Of a stretch of 64,000 nt of DNA, positions 13,552 through 25,882 are shown one piece after another (position 1 is the stretch's first letter; every line of letters starts with the position of its first letter). A program made the position numbers and the translations under genes. Source of the stretch: Dirofilaria immitis (lineage: Eukaryota > Nematoda > Chromadorea > Rhabditida > Onchocercidae). The notes below the pieces were generated by a model. The model had not been told where the DNA came from, searched no databases, and worked only from the letters and a program-made list of their open reading frames with translations. The stretch spans positions 1,519,501-1,583,500 of the forward strand of contig JAKNDB010000092.1 in the NCBI GenBank assembly GCA_024305405.1, written 5' to 3'.

Positions 13552-13936
13552 GTGGATTTTTATTCTATTTGTTGATAGATATAATTTTATTAGGAGAAAA
13601 TAAGCTCATCAAGTCAGAATATATGAAGCAAGAATTGCATTTCAACTCTTGCATAAATATAAGTCGAACAAAAACATTAGATCTGGGAACTAATCTTCCT
13701 TTCTGAAAATTATAAAAATTGTTTAATTTCCTTGGAATGACGGAAAGTAGAAAATCATCGGATCAGATAAAAATTTCACAATACCAACTGAATTATAATT
13801 TAAGAGTCAGCCATATTGGCCTCAGAAAACTCAATGATAGTTTGTAGCAACTCAAGAAATTTAAGAATTTGAATATTTTGGGGCGTAAAACCGTTTAACT
13901 TTCAATATTGTCACTTGATGTTGCCGTATATCTAAG

Positions 13937-15960
13937 AGGTGGTTGGTCGATATTCGCTATGATAGGAAGTGATAAACGTAGCAATGGATCAGCAGCCAAT
14001 AGAATGCTTTTAGAATTTGATGCCGAATATGCTTGTTCCGATCATGCAGTTGGTTGATTGATTATATTAGTAATTCTATTAAAAAATTTAAATTTGCGGA
14101 AGTTTTCAATGATTTTGTTTAACGGTAATATTACTGAATTCTGAATCTGCGAAATCGCTACTTACGAACTAAAAGGAATTAACTTTCTTTTTCAAATTCA
14201 AATAATTTTGAGAGAAATGTTTATTATTTTTGCAGATGGTGCACCACGTGGTGCAAACCGCGATGCGCAACTATTTCTCGGCATCATGCGTAAGTCCGGC
14301 CCATATGACACTGTGTATCGATTTCACCGAGGGTGCACCTATACCCACCAATTCTGCACCCGTCGTCCGTTACCAAGCCCCATTAGTACAAATCAATGTG
14401 GAGCGGAAATTTGACTCTGTAAACAGCAGTATTGCGACCACTACTGAGAATGATGGCGAATTACTGGTAGTATCGAAATCAGAAAAAGGTTGAGAAAGCC
14501 ATTCCAATAGACGACAGAAATAAAAGAATTGTTTCTGGAATGATAATAACATTGTTTTGTGAACTTTTAACACAAATTTATTACTTACCATTGCGACGCC
14601 CGCATATACTAAACTAATTCATATTAAAATTTCGTTCGATTCTATTTATGACTGTCTGCTCTTTTGGATATCAATTACTTTTCTTGACCTCGTCATTTAA
14701 CTCAAAAACGAAAGATTATAAAGAATTTTCAAAAATTTCAGAAGAAATTCAAAAAATTTTAAGCTCATATAAATCTTAGAATTAAAGGAACTGCAGATTC
14801 AGAAAGATTTGAAAGAAAGAAAATTCTATCGATCTAAAAGATTATTTTAAAACCAAATTATTGGATGCATGATGTATAAAGAATTTTAATTTCACTGTGA
14901 TCTGTTGTTGAAAACAAAGATAAATTTGAAAATATGGAAAATATGCTGAACATTTTTTTATACTTACTGCAGCCAGCCGAGAGAAAGTAGGGGTACGAAA
15001 GCAAGGCCCAATATTCAACGCAGCCAAGAAATTATCTGTATTCACTATCAAAGAAGATGATGATGAAAATCTAAAACCGTTGAAGTTAGTGCTGAATTTG
15101 AAAACGATAACTGTTTTTGCACGAGCTATATAAATTTTCATTTTATGATGTAAAAACATAAATTTTCATTCAAGTTAAATCCTTGTAGATACTTATTTTT
15201 TTCAGTTGACGAATATTAAAAGCTTTTTTGTATCTCCTAAGTAGTAAACCCATTTTTTATAAACCTCGAATGAATACTTTTCAAACTTCAAAATAATCCG
15301 GAATTTTCAGAGCAGTAACTGTAGCGTTAAAGTCGAAAATACCACTGCTAAAAGTATATTATCTCAAATGCATTGAGAAGAAAAGAGCTGAAAAAAATAT
15401 TCGAGTATTTGTCTGCTGGCTATGCGGTACGCAACACCGGAAAGAGAAGATATTAAATTTGTTGTAATCATGGAACCATTATAGAAATCATTTAACTTTT
15501 CCTTCGATATAAATTATTATAGAAGTTTATCAGTCAAGAAATGATTATGGAGTGGAGGAAAAAGTACGAAGAAGACAAACGTACACTCTATTCAGATCAA
15601 CAAGCAACGTCAAAAGATGGTTTGAGTAGTCCTGTAAGTATGACGCAGATACGTTGATCAAAGTTACTACATTTTTTAATCAGAATCGGATGGCGGAGTT
15701 TCGGCGAAATATTAGGATATAATATCTATTTGAATTATTTATGGTTCGAAAAAATGAGATTTTGAAATTTTCATCCTTGTAATTGAATTGATTTTTACTT
15801 CATTATTAGACATAAATATATTTGATTATAGGCAACAATCTGTTCGGATGTAAATATATCAGTTTGTGAAACGGGGATGATAACGGAAGATCAACAAATG
15901 AATGAATGGGGAGGAGTTACTGGTATTCTCGATTTTGAGCCAAAAGATAGTCGAGGAAAT
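13937..15960 (+). CDS. Unrecognised multi-exon protein (six exons)
   Basis: Exons: about 13937-14052, 14236-14488, 14973-15084, 15311-15463, 15523-15633 and 15832-15960. Most have good acceptors (tttttgcag, actgcag, ttttcag, ttatag) and donors (gttgat, gttgag, gttagt, gtaagt, gtaagc), and their phases agree. The first exon contains ATG at 13959-13961 (MIGSDKRSNGSAANRM), a possible start, but its frame is open further upstream. Peptides include LFLGIMRKSGPYDTVYRF, VVRYQAPLVQINVERKF and the charged helix-like EMIMEWRKKYEEDKRTLY. Two exons need one added base, near 14322-14324 (TTT) and 15391-15397 (A7). With those changes all phases fit through to 15960. The last donor shows the gene continues; exons at 35.8 kb and beyond are candidates. 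I do not recognise the family and assign no function. No signal peptide or membrane span is visible. Confidence 0.6.
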
Positions 15961-16520
15961 GTAAGCAAAGCTATTCAAATACGTGGAAGCTTACCTAATA
16001 CCTTATAAAACGATAAAATGAATGGCATTGTTTAATATTTGCATAATCCCTTTATTAATATTATCTGACAAATTATCTTTACAATCTTCTTATTATATCA
16101 AATACAATAATTTACTGGACAAAAAGATAGAAATTATAATACTTCTTTTATTCGAATTGTTATGTGCTTGCTGCTTTTTGAAAGCATTTTTGGCTTAAAT
16201 AAAAACTTTCGATTGTTAGCTAAAATTTTCGTTATTACCAGAAAAAACAGCATTTCCTGATAAAATTCATGTCAAACATTTAAAAGTCCTTGTACTTCGA
16301 TTTTTTTCCTCATTTTCTTGGGCAATGAACGATAGCGGCCTTTTTAATGACTTCCTAATCATACCGAGCAATCTCGTTTGTCCAGTCAAATTGTGTTTTC
16401 GTACAATACAAGGAAATTAATTTCGAAAAATCCAATAAATTGTCTCTCTATCAATGTTGGCAGGAAAATCTTATTTCTGCAATCTTTTGTCGATTGAACA
16501 TTTGGAATTTTTAATAAATA

Positions 16521-16877
16521 ATGGATTCCATGATCTGTAATCTTTGGAGCATCTTGTTTATTTTGCTAGTATCATCGTTCCTTCCAGAAAATGAAGCTGA
16601 GGAACATAAAAATCTCGAGACTTTTTTGTCAGAATTTCAAGCTTACTTCATAATTTTCATATGGACGAAGGTTTGGCCTAGTCATGAGCCCAAATCCATT
16701 GATATTATGGATTCCCATATAAGTGGGGAAGCATCACTCTTTCTTCTGTTCTCAGTTTTTTTGTGCTACTGCTTTTTCATTGATGAACTTAGAAGCTCTC
16801 AGACTAATTGGACAATATTCTGCACAGAAATATTAATCCGTTTGGTTTCACAAAACCTGATCTCTTCAACATTTTGA
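16521..16877 (+). pseudogene. Decayed mariner/Tc1-like transposase fragment
   Basis: A 118-codon frame contains WPSHEP followed by a short Ile/Asp-rich gap and MDSHISG, in the position of the mariner signature WPxxSPDLNPxD..W. About 20 residues before it, LPENEAEEHKN resembles the Q-D-x-A-x-x-H segment that carries the second catalytic Asp; here Asn stands where Asp is expected. FQAYFI also fits the usual xFPYFI just before WP. No terminal inverted repeats or TA duplications were found. It is a fossil at best, and the call rests on motif spacing alone. Confidence 0.38.
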
Positions 16878-16879
16878 CC

Positions 16880-18550
16880 ATTTGTGCACACGATGTAGTT
16901 CTCATCTCGTAGTTTCATCATTGATGATTTAAAATTCATGGGTGCAATGTCTGAAATATATTGTGTTCACCGCCTATTTAATGCTGAATACAATTTTAAT
17001 AAATCAATGTACCATTACATCTTATTTACAAGTCGATACTATAGAGTCGCTTAATAAAAGAATGACTATTAATTTTTAAAACTAAAGACAAATCGTTTTC
17101 TATGTCTCGAATTGAACATTTTTTGCCGTATTTGCTTGCACTAACTTCCTACTGCATGATTAACAAAAGAGTTGGTCCTAATCTTTAATACGGCCTTAGC
17201 TAAAATTTCTTTTTCTAAGAAAAATACCTTTAACTCATTTTCTTGATACATGTATTATGTATCCAGGTAATCCTCCTTCCAACTGCCGAACTTGCACCAG
17301 TGCGAAATATTAAAAACTCGGATTTATTAACAATCTTAAAAAATCTTCTCGACAAAAATATTACTCGTTTGTTGCTTATTATAACATAAAAAATTAACCA
17401 CATCAAGTTTCACATGCATATAATGCAATATCCATTTCTCAATACTTTGATCATAAAACTTACTTAGAAGTTAAGAATTTTGTTTCAGTCGAAATGAATT
17501 AAATCGAGTCGAATCTCTTCATTCTTTCAAAATCTTCGAAATTGATTCATAGATCCAACAACTCGTTAAAATTTTTTTACTCGATTAGCCATCAAGATAT
17601 GATCAAACTGATAATCGCATCCTTATCAAATGTTTCTATCAACCGAATAGAAAATCATTTAAATTATATGCACTTTTCTCTCACAAGATGTTGTTGAGCA
17701 TTGTTGAGCATGCAAATCTTCACCGTTTACACTCTTCATATTGCATTATTACTGCAGTGTAGAGCTCTATTACACATTATTGATTATAGTTCTAATAAAA
17801 TACCTATCTGATTTAAGCATGGAAGAAACAATATACTATATTTGAACTGTGCGCCAAGTGAATGTAGATGATAGCATTATGCACCATCAATGGAACACTT
17901 TTGCGGTCAATTACTTTACGCAACCTTAAGTCCAATACCTTATAGGTAAGGCATGGGGTGGAGTACATAGTGCGCCTATGACATTGAAATATTTTTAGTT
18001 TGGTTGAGTCGACTTATGAATGCTCTCGGCGATGAGTGGTTATAAATGTACGGGAGAATGTGAGATATCTTTATATTAATGTGAGATATTCTGCTTGTTA
18101 AGAGTTAGGAACAGAATGAGATTCGAGAATGCAAAGATAAGTTGCCATGAATTCAGGAAAATGAAAATACATTATATGGTAAACACAAGCTCTCTGACAT
18201 TTCTCTTTGCTTTCATCCTTTCCTGATATTTATTTTGTCTATCTTAAATATCAAATACTCGTCTTGAGTATCTTTGTCGAAGTATATTTTTAAAATTCAA
18301 CACTTTCATAGTATAATTTAATAGAACTTTAAGTGACCAGATATTGAATTTCTATGATCTTACTAATGCATGCATATGTATACATAAACAGAGTTTCATT
18401 TTATCTGGTTGCTCTGAATCACTGATGCTCTGGTCAATTCTTTCAGACATGTCGTTAGAAAAAAATCACATCTGTCATCAATGTTTTCTTTCTAATCGTG
18501 GCAAAACATGTAGTGGATTTTTCTTCTCAGTCCCACAGATTTCTTCAAAT
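16880..18550. other. AT-rich stretch, nothing recognised
   Basis: It includes a small direct duplication (ttgttgagcat, twice) near 17,690-17,712. The open frame at 18344-18598 (+) runs into the LTR-like repeat and has no protein motif. It may be intronic to the plus-strand gene, whose last clear donor is at 15,961. Confidence 0.4.
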
Positions 18551-18559
18551 TTCTTGTTT

Positions 18560-18760
18560 CTCGCACTTGGAATAAACCTCAAACTCAGATTTGGTTAATT
18601 AAACTTAATTACGGCTAAACTTGATATTACATCAGCAAACGCAGCGATTACAATCAATTATACAATTTCACTGATATTAGTAAGACAAGTTTAATGACGA
18701 TAATATAATAAAAGGGAAAAAGGAAGATCATAAAAACATCCGACTCGGTGCATCCAACCA
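18560..18760. repeat. Interspersed repeat copy 2 (LTR-like family)
   Basis: It is related to copies at 11,671-11,935 and 21,355-21,690 through a taattaaa-like start, an aaacttgata-ta block, a caa-cgcagcgattac block and aagtttaatgacgata. It lies on the 3' side of the antisense BEL/Pao pol fragment, where a 3' LTR would be expected. Similarity fades after about 170 bases. Confidence 0.5.
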
Positions 18761-19140
18761 ATCTCATCGATGGACATCATGTATAATGGTTTGGTGATTT
18801 AAACTAACTTCTTTCGTGGGTAGAGGATCTTGGTACCATTGTGACTATGAGGAGGAATAGGGACCTTATTAACGTGTGGGAAATATAGCTCATAGACAAA
18901 GGAAGACAATTTTAGTTTAGATCTTACATTATACAGTAAATACGCACACACGACATAGATCCATTCATATGAAATCCAACGAAAAGAATCATTGAGTTCT
19001 CTAATTTTCTAGTTCTCTTCGTGAATTCAGCGATATTCGAGAAGGATTTAGAGGCTAGGCTTAGAGATCAGGATGTTGGGAAACCGAGAGGAAATTAATT
19101 CAAATTTATTCCTAAAAATACATTTTTTGTAACAAATAAT

Positions 19141-19230
19141 TAATTCATTAACGATTTCCTGTTCTCACACTAATTCATTAACGATTCCTGTTTCTCACAC
19201 TAATCCGTCAACGATTTCCTGTTTTTGCAC
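19141..19230. repeat. 30-bp tandem repeat, three copies
   Basis: Units begin at 19141, 19171 and 19201. Each is 30 bases and has the core taattcattaacgatttcct, followed by a tct/ttt-cacac end. The third unit is the most diverged (taatccgtcaacg). The array sits between the LTR-like copy 2 and the pol fragment, so it may belong to the non-coding end of the element. Confidence 0.85.
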
Positions 19231-19699
19231 TAATCAAAATATTTATGTAAATTTTCTTATTCATCATTCACCCAAATTCCTTTCCCACATTTGTTCCAAT
19301 CCAAATATCTGTTTTATCTATTTACAAATCTTACCAATCCGAATTTTTTCTCTCATCACGCCTCTTTTATCACCCTATATAAACACAACCACAGCAACAG
19401 ATTTCAAGCTTGTCTTGTTTTTCATTTTCCTTGGCTCCAGTTTGCGACTTGTCTTTCCTTCCCTCCCTTTTTTCCTAATAAAATTTTCGTTACTTGTTGA
19501 TTGTCCCCGCAACAAAAATCTTCCACAACACAGGAGATTTCTATAGGACACAGATGTCCTACAACGAGAGTTAACCGCATGCTAATCGATATCTTCACCG
19601 CAGATCGACAATGTCGTTTTTTCCTCTATCAATTTTTTTACTCGACCCATTTTCCAAGAATTTCTAAGATTTCTTCTAATAATGCCAATTCGCCATTCT

Positions 19700-20770
19700 T
19701 CGGCTAACATATCTTCTTTACGCTTGCATAAAGGTCTCAGCAGGCATGTTTTTCTTGGATTCCATATGAATGGCTCTTGTGATTAAACCCGTGTAGAGCC
19801 ACCCAGCGCTTTGACACTATCACGTTGTCCTTAACCCACATAGGACCAAGAAATCTACATCGATTTTCTCTCTCGCAATCATTCTTTTTGCTGGATAAGG
19901 TAGAAACTCTGGTTATTCAAAAGTATAGCATTCCACCTGTCACATCCTTTATAGAGTTTCCTAAGAATGGTTTTGGCGTATGCTCTTCCATTACCCAATA
20001 TGTCTGTCGAAATTTGACCAAAGTTAAATTGACAATGAACTCCGCAAGTCTTGCTCTATATATAAAATATGGCAAATTCATTAATTTTGATCGAGACATC
20101 TAAGTTTCCCAGATACCATCTGTATAACGTACTAATTTTTCTATGACTTCTTGAGATACTTCGGATTGAGCTATTCTCACTACGAATTTCTTCCCTGGTT
20201 GTGGGTAAACTTCCCTTCTTTTGTAAACTCTATCAGGTCTTTTAATTTTCCTCCCTATACTTTGACCATAAATCTCATGACAAACAGTATACAGTTAGTA
20301 CGTGATACAGGATGGTCCGGATTAATTTCTGTGATCGTTTACATCTACGATTGTCTTCTTCGTTGCGGATGAATCTCCGTGCAGGTCATTAATTCTAGTG
20401 CCATACAAATCTTTTCTTGAACTTCTTCGTTAGTTTCTTGTCTTAGCCATCTTTCTAATGTATGTACCATTCAACTTGAACCATTCCACCATAGCGAACT
20501 ATCTTATAACATCTTTGGTACCGTTCCTCAAAAGATAGAAGATCAGCAGGATTGTCAGTTCTCTTGACACGACGAAACGTGGTTCGTCTGACTCCTTTAT
20601 TTCAGTCATTCTATTGGTAATATATCTTGATCCTACAGGAAGTTTCTTTATCAAGTGTACTGCACAGGCATTTATCGTGTCTTTATTGGGTGTGAGCTGA
20701 CGTCGAGGGGACCAAATGTCACCAGTGTTGGGTATTGAGTAGGGTGTAGTGGAGTTGTACTGAGAGCACA
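19700..20770 (-). mobile_element. BEL/Pao-type retrotransposon pol remnant, antisense
   Basis: Read on the minus strand, frames broken by shifts and stops show BEL/Pao pol features in order. Near 20,600-20,622 is NRMTEIKE (the xxNRVxEI motif after the reverse transcriptase/RNase H part). Near 20,530-20,556 is TDNPADLLS (the NPADxxSRG motif). Near 20,000-20,060 is a segment ending RQTYWV, typical of the integrase zinc-binding region. Near 19,790-19,860 are FLGPMWV and SKRWVAL, matching the start of the BEL integrase core. The rest of the core, the reverse transcriptase and gag are not found. The copy is dead and heavily truncated. LTR-like copies lie on both sides. Confidence 0.7.
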
Positions 20771-21354
20771 CCGTGAAGCCGAAACGTTTATTACTGATTG
20801 TATGGTGATAACAATAATCTTGATGATGATCACTCGTGGTTTATATCTTCCCAGAAGTGGGAGTGGTTAATTTTAGCACCGGAAACATACCGGATATGGA
20901 GGAAACATTACAGTAAGATTAAAAGCGGAGATTAGCGTGGGAAAATAAGCGTTTAAACATAAAGATGTGGATTGGTTAGATAACAACAAAAACGTGTGAA
21001 AAAACAATTTTAAGGAATGTAGATATGACTGGGATGATTCATAGTTTCATGAGCATTAATTTACAGTGAGTAATCTATTTGCTTATTTGTTTACAATAAG
21101 AAATTTATTTAATTATGTAATTGTATGTTGGAGTTTCGCGAATCAGCGTTCGCGACAGCATTATCGGTTCAAAGATAAGCATTCTCTGCTAGGCTTTCTT
21201 GCCTTGAAAACTCTTATTTTTATTGCTGTCGCTACTAATCATAGAATTCCAATCATAGAATTGTAGCGGACTTGTTATTAGCATTTTTCTTCGGTACCAA
21301 TCTTGATTTTCCGTAGATTAAATAATATTTAGATAATAAATGATCTTTTCTTTA

Positions 21355-21690
21355 ACTTTTGGAATGAATCTCAAACTTGGGTAATTAAACCTTTGTTATG
21401 GTAAACTTGATAATAAATTAACGAATAGAACAGTAAAAATATCAGTGATACAAACGACAATTCCAATCGTTAACATGATTTAAAGGAAAGAACGATCCGA
21501 CCTCAGAAAGCACGTTTATGATGTTGTTTATCGGTATTCATCGCGCCATTGAGGCTAGCCTTGAGGTTATGAGATCATCGAGTATTTGGAGCGCATAAAC
21601 ATAATAGCTAATATGATTTACCTCCTTACCTACAATTTAGTACATCTCTAACAATTATAAATCTATACATATTTGTTTATCAAAGGGATT
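21355..21690. repeat. Interspersed repeat copy 3 (LTR-like family)
   Basis: It shares with copy 1 the start block (taattaaa, ttatggtaaacttgataata), a middle block, and a 3' block of cataataactaa-a-gatttac, cttacaatttagtacatc and aaatc-tatat. The copy 1 to copy 3 match therefore extends over nearly 300 bases. It lies on the 5' side of the antisense pol fragment, as expected for a 5' LTR. Confidence 0.55.
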
Positions 21691-21699
21691 TCTTCTCAT

Positions 21700-24180
21700 T
21701 TTCAGCTACAATTGATTTCTCTGAATCAATTGAATGATATCACTTTAACTGATGAAATGAAATCATTTTAAAATTCTTATAATTGGAATGTAAGTGTCGC
21801 GAACATCGCCAAATACTTGCGAATGATTTTTATCCATTAATTTCATATTATTATGCACGTTATTTCTCATTTGGTTTAAATTCTATCTTATAAGTTTAAA
21901 ATTCTAGTGATATTTCCAAAAATTTCTATAAAATCTTTTAAAATTTTCAATCATCCTTTATTAATCAAACGAAATTTTTTACACGATGTTTTTGATTTTA
22001 AGATTTAATATATTTGAACTCACCACTTACTAAATTATCAAGTTGAACTTGACTGTTTTCTAGAACGTGATAACTTCCTTAAATGTTATCCGCAAAGCAT
22101 TTGTGATAATTCAGACTGTGAACATAATTTGGAATTTAGTGGTACAAATACCTCAGCATATTTTGAAATATTTTTTCTTACTCAATTATACGAGATAATG
22201 TTAAGAAATGTTGACAATAATTTTCTCATCTAAGGCTCAATCCGTCTTTTTCAAGCATAGTTTTCTCTTATTTTTATATTTGCTTTGAAAATTTCCCTTT
22301 ATGTAATAAATATTTCTTTATAATTTATAAATATTTCATTCATTAAAAGCTAATGTAACAGTGTGTTGCGTGTATTTAAGCATTTGAATTAATGACTTAT
22401 CAAAATAGGTTGATGACAGTCTATCTTTCTGAATGAAGCAATAAAGTAAACAGTGGGATATTTTTGAGCTAACTGAATCGAAATTAACAATAATGGTCTG
22501 GCCATTAATTCACGTTTTCAAATTATGAACAATTCGTTGGATAAAGAGATAATTGGGATTTGGGATTTTGTCATTCATTCATGCGAAGATTATTTTTCTT
22601 TGAATCATATTATGTATCCTTTTTTGGCATTGTTTTTCGACTTTATGATTATGATGATTATTTGCTATTACAAAAGAGGTAGAATAACTCATTTCTAAAA
22701 TGATTCATAGGAAGCAAAATTTTTATCTTATTAATTAAAAGAGAGTGGAGATAATGAATCATACATCAAGAGAAATCATGAGTAGAGCGATTCTATTACA
22801 AGTACTTGCTCGTTCTGAAATCTCGATATCTTTTTGATCCGGTTATATCGAGATACAAATCTTATTTTGTACGCAGTTCGGATCATTTGCAAACTATTCG
22901 AAATTATAAAAATCAAAAGAATGCTCGACATTTAATAATATTTGATGATATACTTTCTGATTTCTATCAAATTCGAATCCCTAAATCAAATATTTCAAAT
23001 TTCAACAATTTTATTTCCATAAGTTGTGATATAAATTTACAAAATTCATATTTACATGATTTGAATTTCTTATGTGAAAGATAGCGCTTTGCGACAGAAA
23101 TGGGATTGTTAAATGATAAACAAACGCTCGAAAAACAAAATGTTTGAAGTAGAATTCGATGTTTTATGTCCATTATTCGACAACAATACTATATTACTTG
23201 ATCCTCTTTGCTGCACTATCTTTCATTTAGTATTAAATTACTAAGCATATCTTAGTTGTTTTTGCTAAAAATGCAAAACATTTTGTGTATTTTTAACCTT
23301 TAACTGTCTTTGAGATTCAAAAAGTAAGCTAGATGGCAAAATAACTGGATGGTAGAAGTTATTTCCATTGTTAAGATTGGTAACACATAACAAAATTCAG
23401 GGCATCAGAATCATAATCAGGAAAGATTGTAGGCTGACGAGATGTATCTATTATTTGATGGGAATAATGTTTTTTAGAGAATGCAAAACTAAAATACGCT
23501 ATAGGATGGGAATTAAATTTTGAGTGTTTTGAAATCTGAAACCATAACTTCTGGAATAAATTGGCATAGTGAAGATGAGGGACAATATTAATTTGATTTA
23601 AAAAAGTGGAAAGAAGGTTAGCTGACAGGCATTGTCAAATGAAGAACTACTCGATATGCCTTCAACACGAAGAGTCCTCTGATGGCAGCGTCATTGTCTC
23701 TTTTTTCTGCTAATTGAAGAGGTTTTTGGGTATAATAAATGTTAAGTAATGGTTAATGGATATGTTTATTGTATTTAGTTAATTGTTCTGCTACAGAGCC
23801 ATCGATACTACTCTTGAGGCTTTCTTGAAAGAAACAAAGTTAGTAGAAAAATGAGATTTCTTATAAATGAAAATACAAAGAAATTAAAATAAAAAATATC
23901 GATACATGTCCCAATTTTTATATGCAAATTTTTCTCGAGAAGCGCTTACATAAAATCATATGGCTAGCTAGCTTACGTTCTGTTTATCAGTTAAGCAACT
24001 TAATAATAGCTAGATAAATACAGAGAGTAGTATGATGATATGATTCATTTATGAATCATATCATATTGTTATTATGGCAGAATAACGTTAATACGAATTG
24101 ATTATTTTTAGCCTTCCTTCTCACTTTCCACTCAATTCGGTTTATTTATTATTATTATTCTTATTTATTATTTGTCATTT
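21700..24180. other. AT-rich stretch with one coding-like island
   Basis: Most of this holds nothing I can name. Near 23,600-23,715 the plus strand has a short, less AT-biased open segment reading RRLADRHCQMKNYSICLQ then HEESSDGSVIV. It lacks a convincing acceptor and donor, so it is noted only as a possible exon. The frame at 22806-23084 (+) looks like chance. Confidence 0.3.
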
Positions 24181-24190
24181 GCTATTTGTT

Positions 24191-24358
<168 letters not shown>

Positions 24359-24429
24359 ATCGAATAACATTTCGACATTATGCACCGATAATATTTTTCA
24401 TATATTATATGTTTTCAGTATATTAAACA

Positions 24430-25330
24430 ATGGAAGAAATTAGTTACGAAAATTTAAGCGCCAACAAAAAAAGAGTACTGAAGTTACCGTTGGATATAGC
24501 TACAGAAGTTACGAAGGGACAAAAACTAAAGCATGTGGAAATCGACAAAAAAGTATTTTACCAATAGCTCTTGGTGAATTTTTCTTTTATGCAAATAAGG
24601 ATGATTTATTAACGTTAAGACTATGATGACACTGATATATGAAGCGGAAGGATTCTGCCATCATTATTATCTTGACCTTTTATTCTCTCTCGATGCTTCA
24701 ATTTTGCAAAATTTTAGTATTGATTAACTGCCACATTTTAAAGTAAATTTGAATAATTAATGAGTTTGCTATTCATCGAATCGAAGCTAATTTGTAAGGT
24801 CCATATTAATGTAAGCTTAAGAAAGCTTACCTCATTACTATTACCACAATTACCGATATTTCTGAAGTGGTAGAATTACCGATTTTGGAGCTAATTTTTG
24901 GCATTTGGATGAAAAAAAAGTATTTTGACGAAGTTATGAGAAGAACTTGAAACTAAATTTCTTAGCAGTGAAAAAGTTTTTTCTTTAAATAGAAGAATGT
25001 CTTAATTATGTTTCTGTTCACCATTCTGAAGGTAAATTTGATTAGGAATTGAAAAAGTAAATTAGGACATATGGTCGAGGTAAATTACGACATGCAGATA
25101 CTGCTGAGAAGTATGTCTTTCAAAATAGAAGATAATTTTCTGCTATCAGCATAAAAATTTTGTACATTCAATATGAAATATGTTACTAGAAAAATCTATC
25201 AATATGGTGTTGCATAAATTTGATACGACGACGAGGTGAGATATTGATCCTTTTTATTTCCTATGAAAAATTATTCAAAGTTAATAAACTTAACAAAGGT
25301 TTTTCAACATACACGTTCTTGATTTTTCAT
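24430..25330. other. AT-rich stretch, nothing recognised
   Basis: No open frame with splice support or motif. A small inverted pair (taagcttaagaaagctta) lies near 24,812-24,830. Confidence 0.4.
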
Positions 25331-25334
25331 TTTT

Positions 25335-25882
25335 ATGAGGATTTTGATATGGCTTATCGATGCAGTTATAGATCTCTATCGAGAAAAAGTGGATGAAAAT
25401 TTGAAAGGAAAAATAAGAACAACGATAACAGTAAGCTTCGTCATGCCGAAATTGTTGAGAAAAATATATTGCCAACATCTAATGGTAGCATATATTTTAC
25501 ACAATTTTGAAATATTGTTGCTGAAATAAGTTGTTTTTAATCTAACATAGATTCGACGAGCGTATTTATCTATATAAAATCCTGAATATAAATAAAATTA
25601 AATTTTTTAGTGCCTTTTTAATTGTAAATTTTAATTTTTTTTTGGTAAATTTGGAACACTATTAATTTTCTTAGTCTATTCAGATAAATGTTTCACTTCA
25701 GATATAGCTCGTGAAAAGTATCAACGCTGATTGTAAACTTCGATGCAGAAAAGTTGAAACATGTCGAATCGATTGTAAAAGTAAGGCTTTCATCTGCTGA
25801 TGGTTAGAATATTTTATGAAAAGTCAAAATGTAGAATATTTCATAAATTATAAAACAGAATGAAGAATGTTCCTGCAAATAA
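25335..25882 (+). CDS. Possible small Cys-rich gene, three exons
   Basis: Exon 1 (25335-25430) starts at ATG and ends at ACA/gtaagc. Exon 2 (25708-25780) lies between gatatag and AAAA/gtaagg and encodes SINADCKLRCRKVETCRIDC. Exon 3, if spliced at 25866, adds KCSCK and a stop. Phases agree (0, then 1). The six cysteines are spaced C-x3-C-x5-C-x3-C-x2-C-x-C within 20 residues, which suggests a disulfide-rich secreted peptide. Exon 1, however, lacks a convincing signal peptide, so an upstream exon or a different start may be missing. I do not recognise a family and assign no function. The very small size makes chance possible. Confidence 0.28.

Noticed and set aside
22806..23084. 92-codon plus-strand open frame
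   Set aside because: AT-driven composition, no motif, no splice support.
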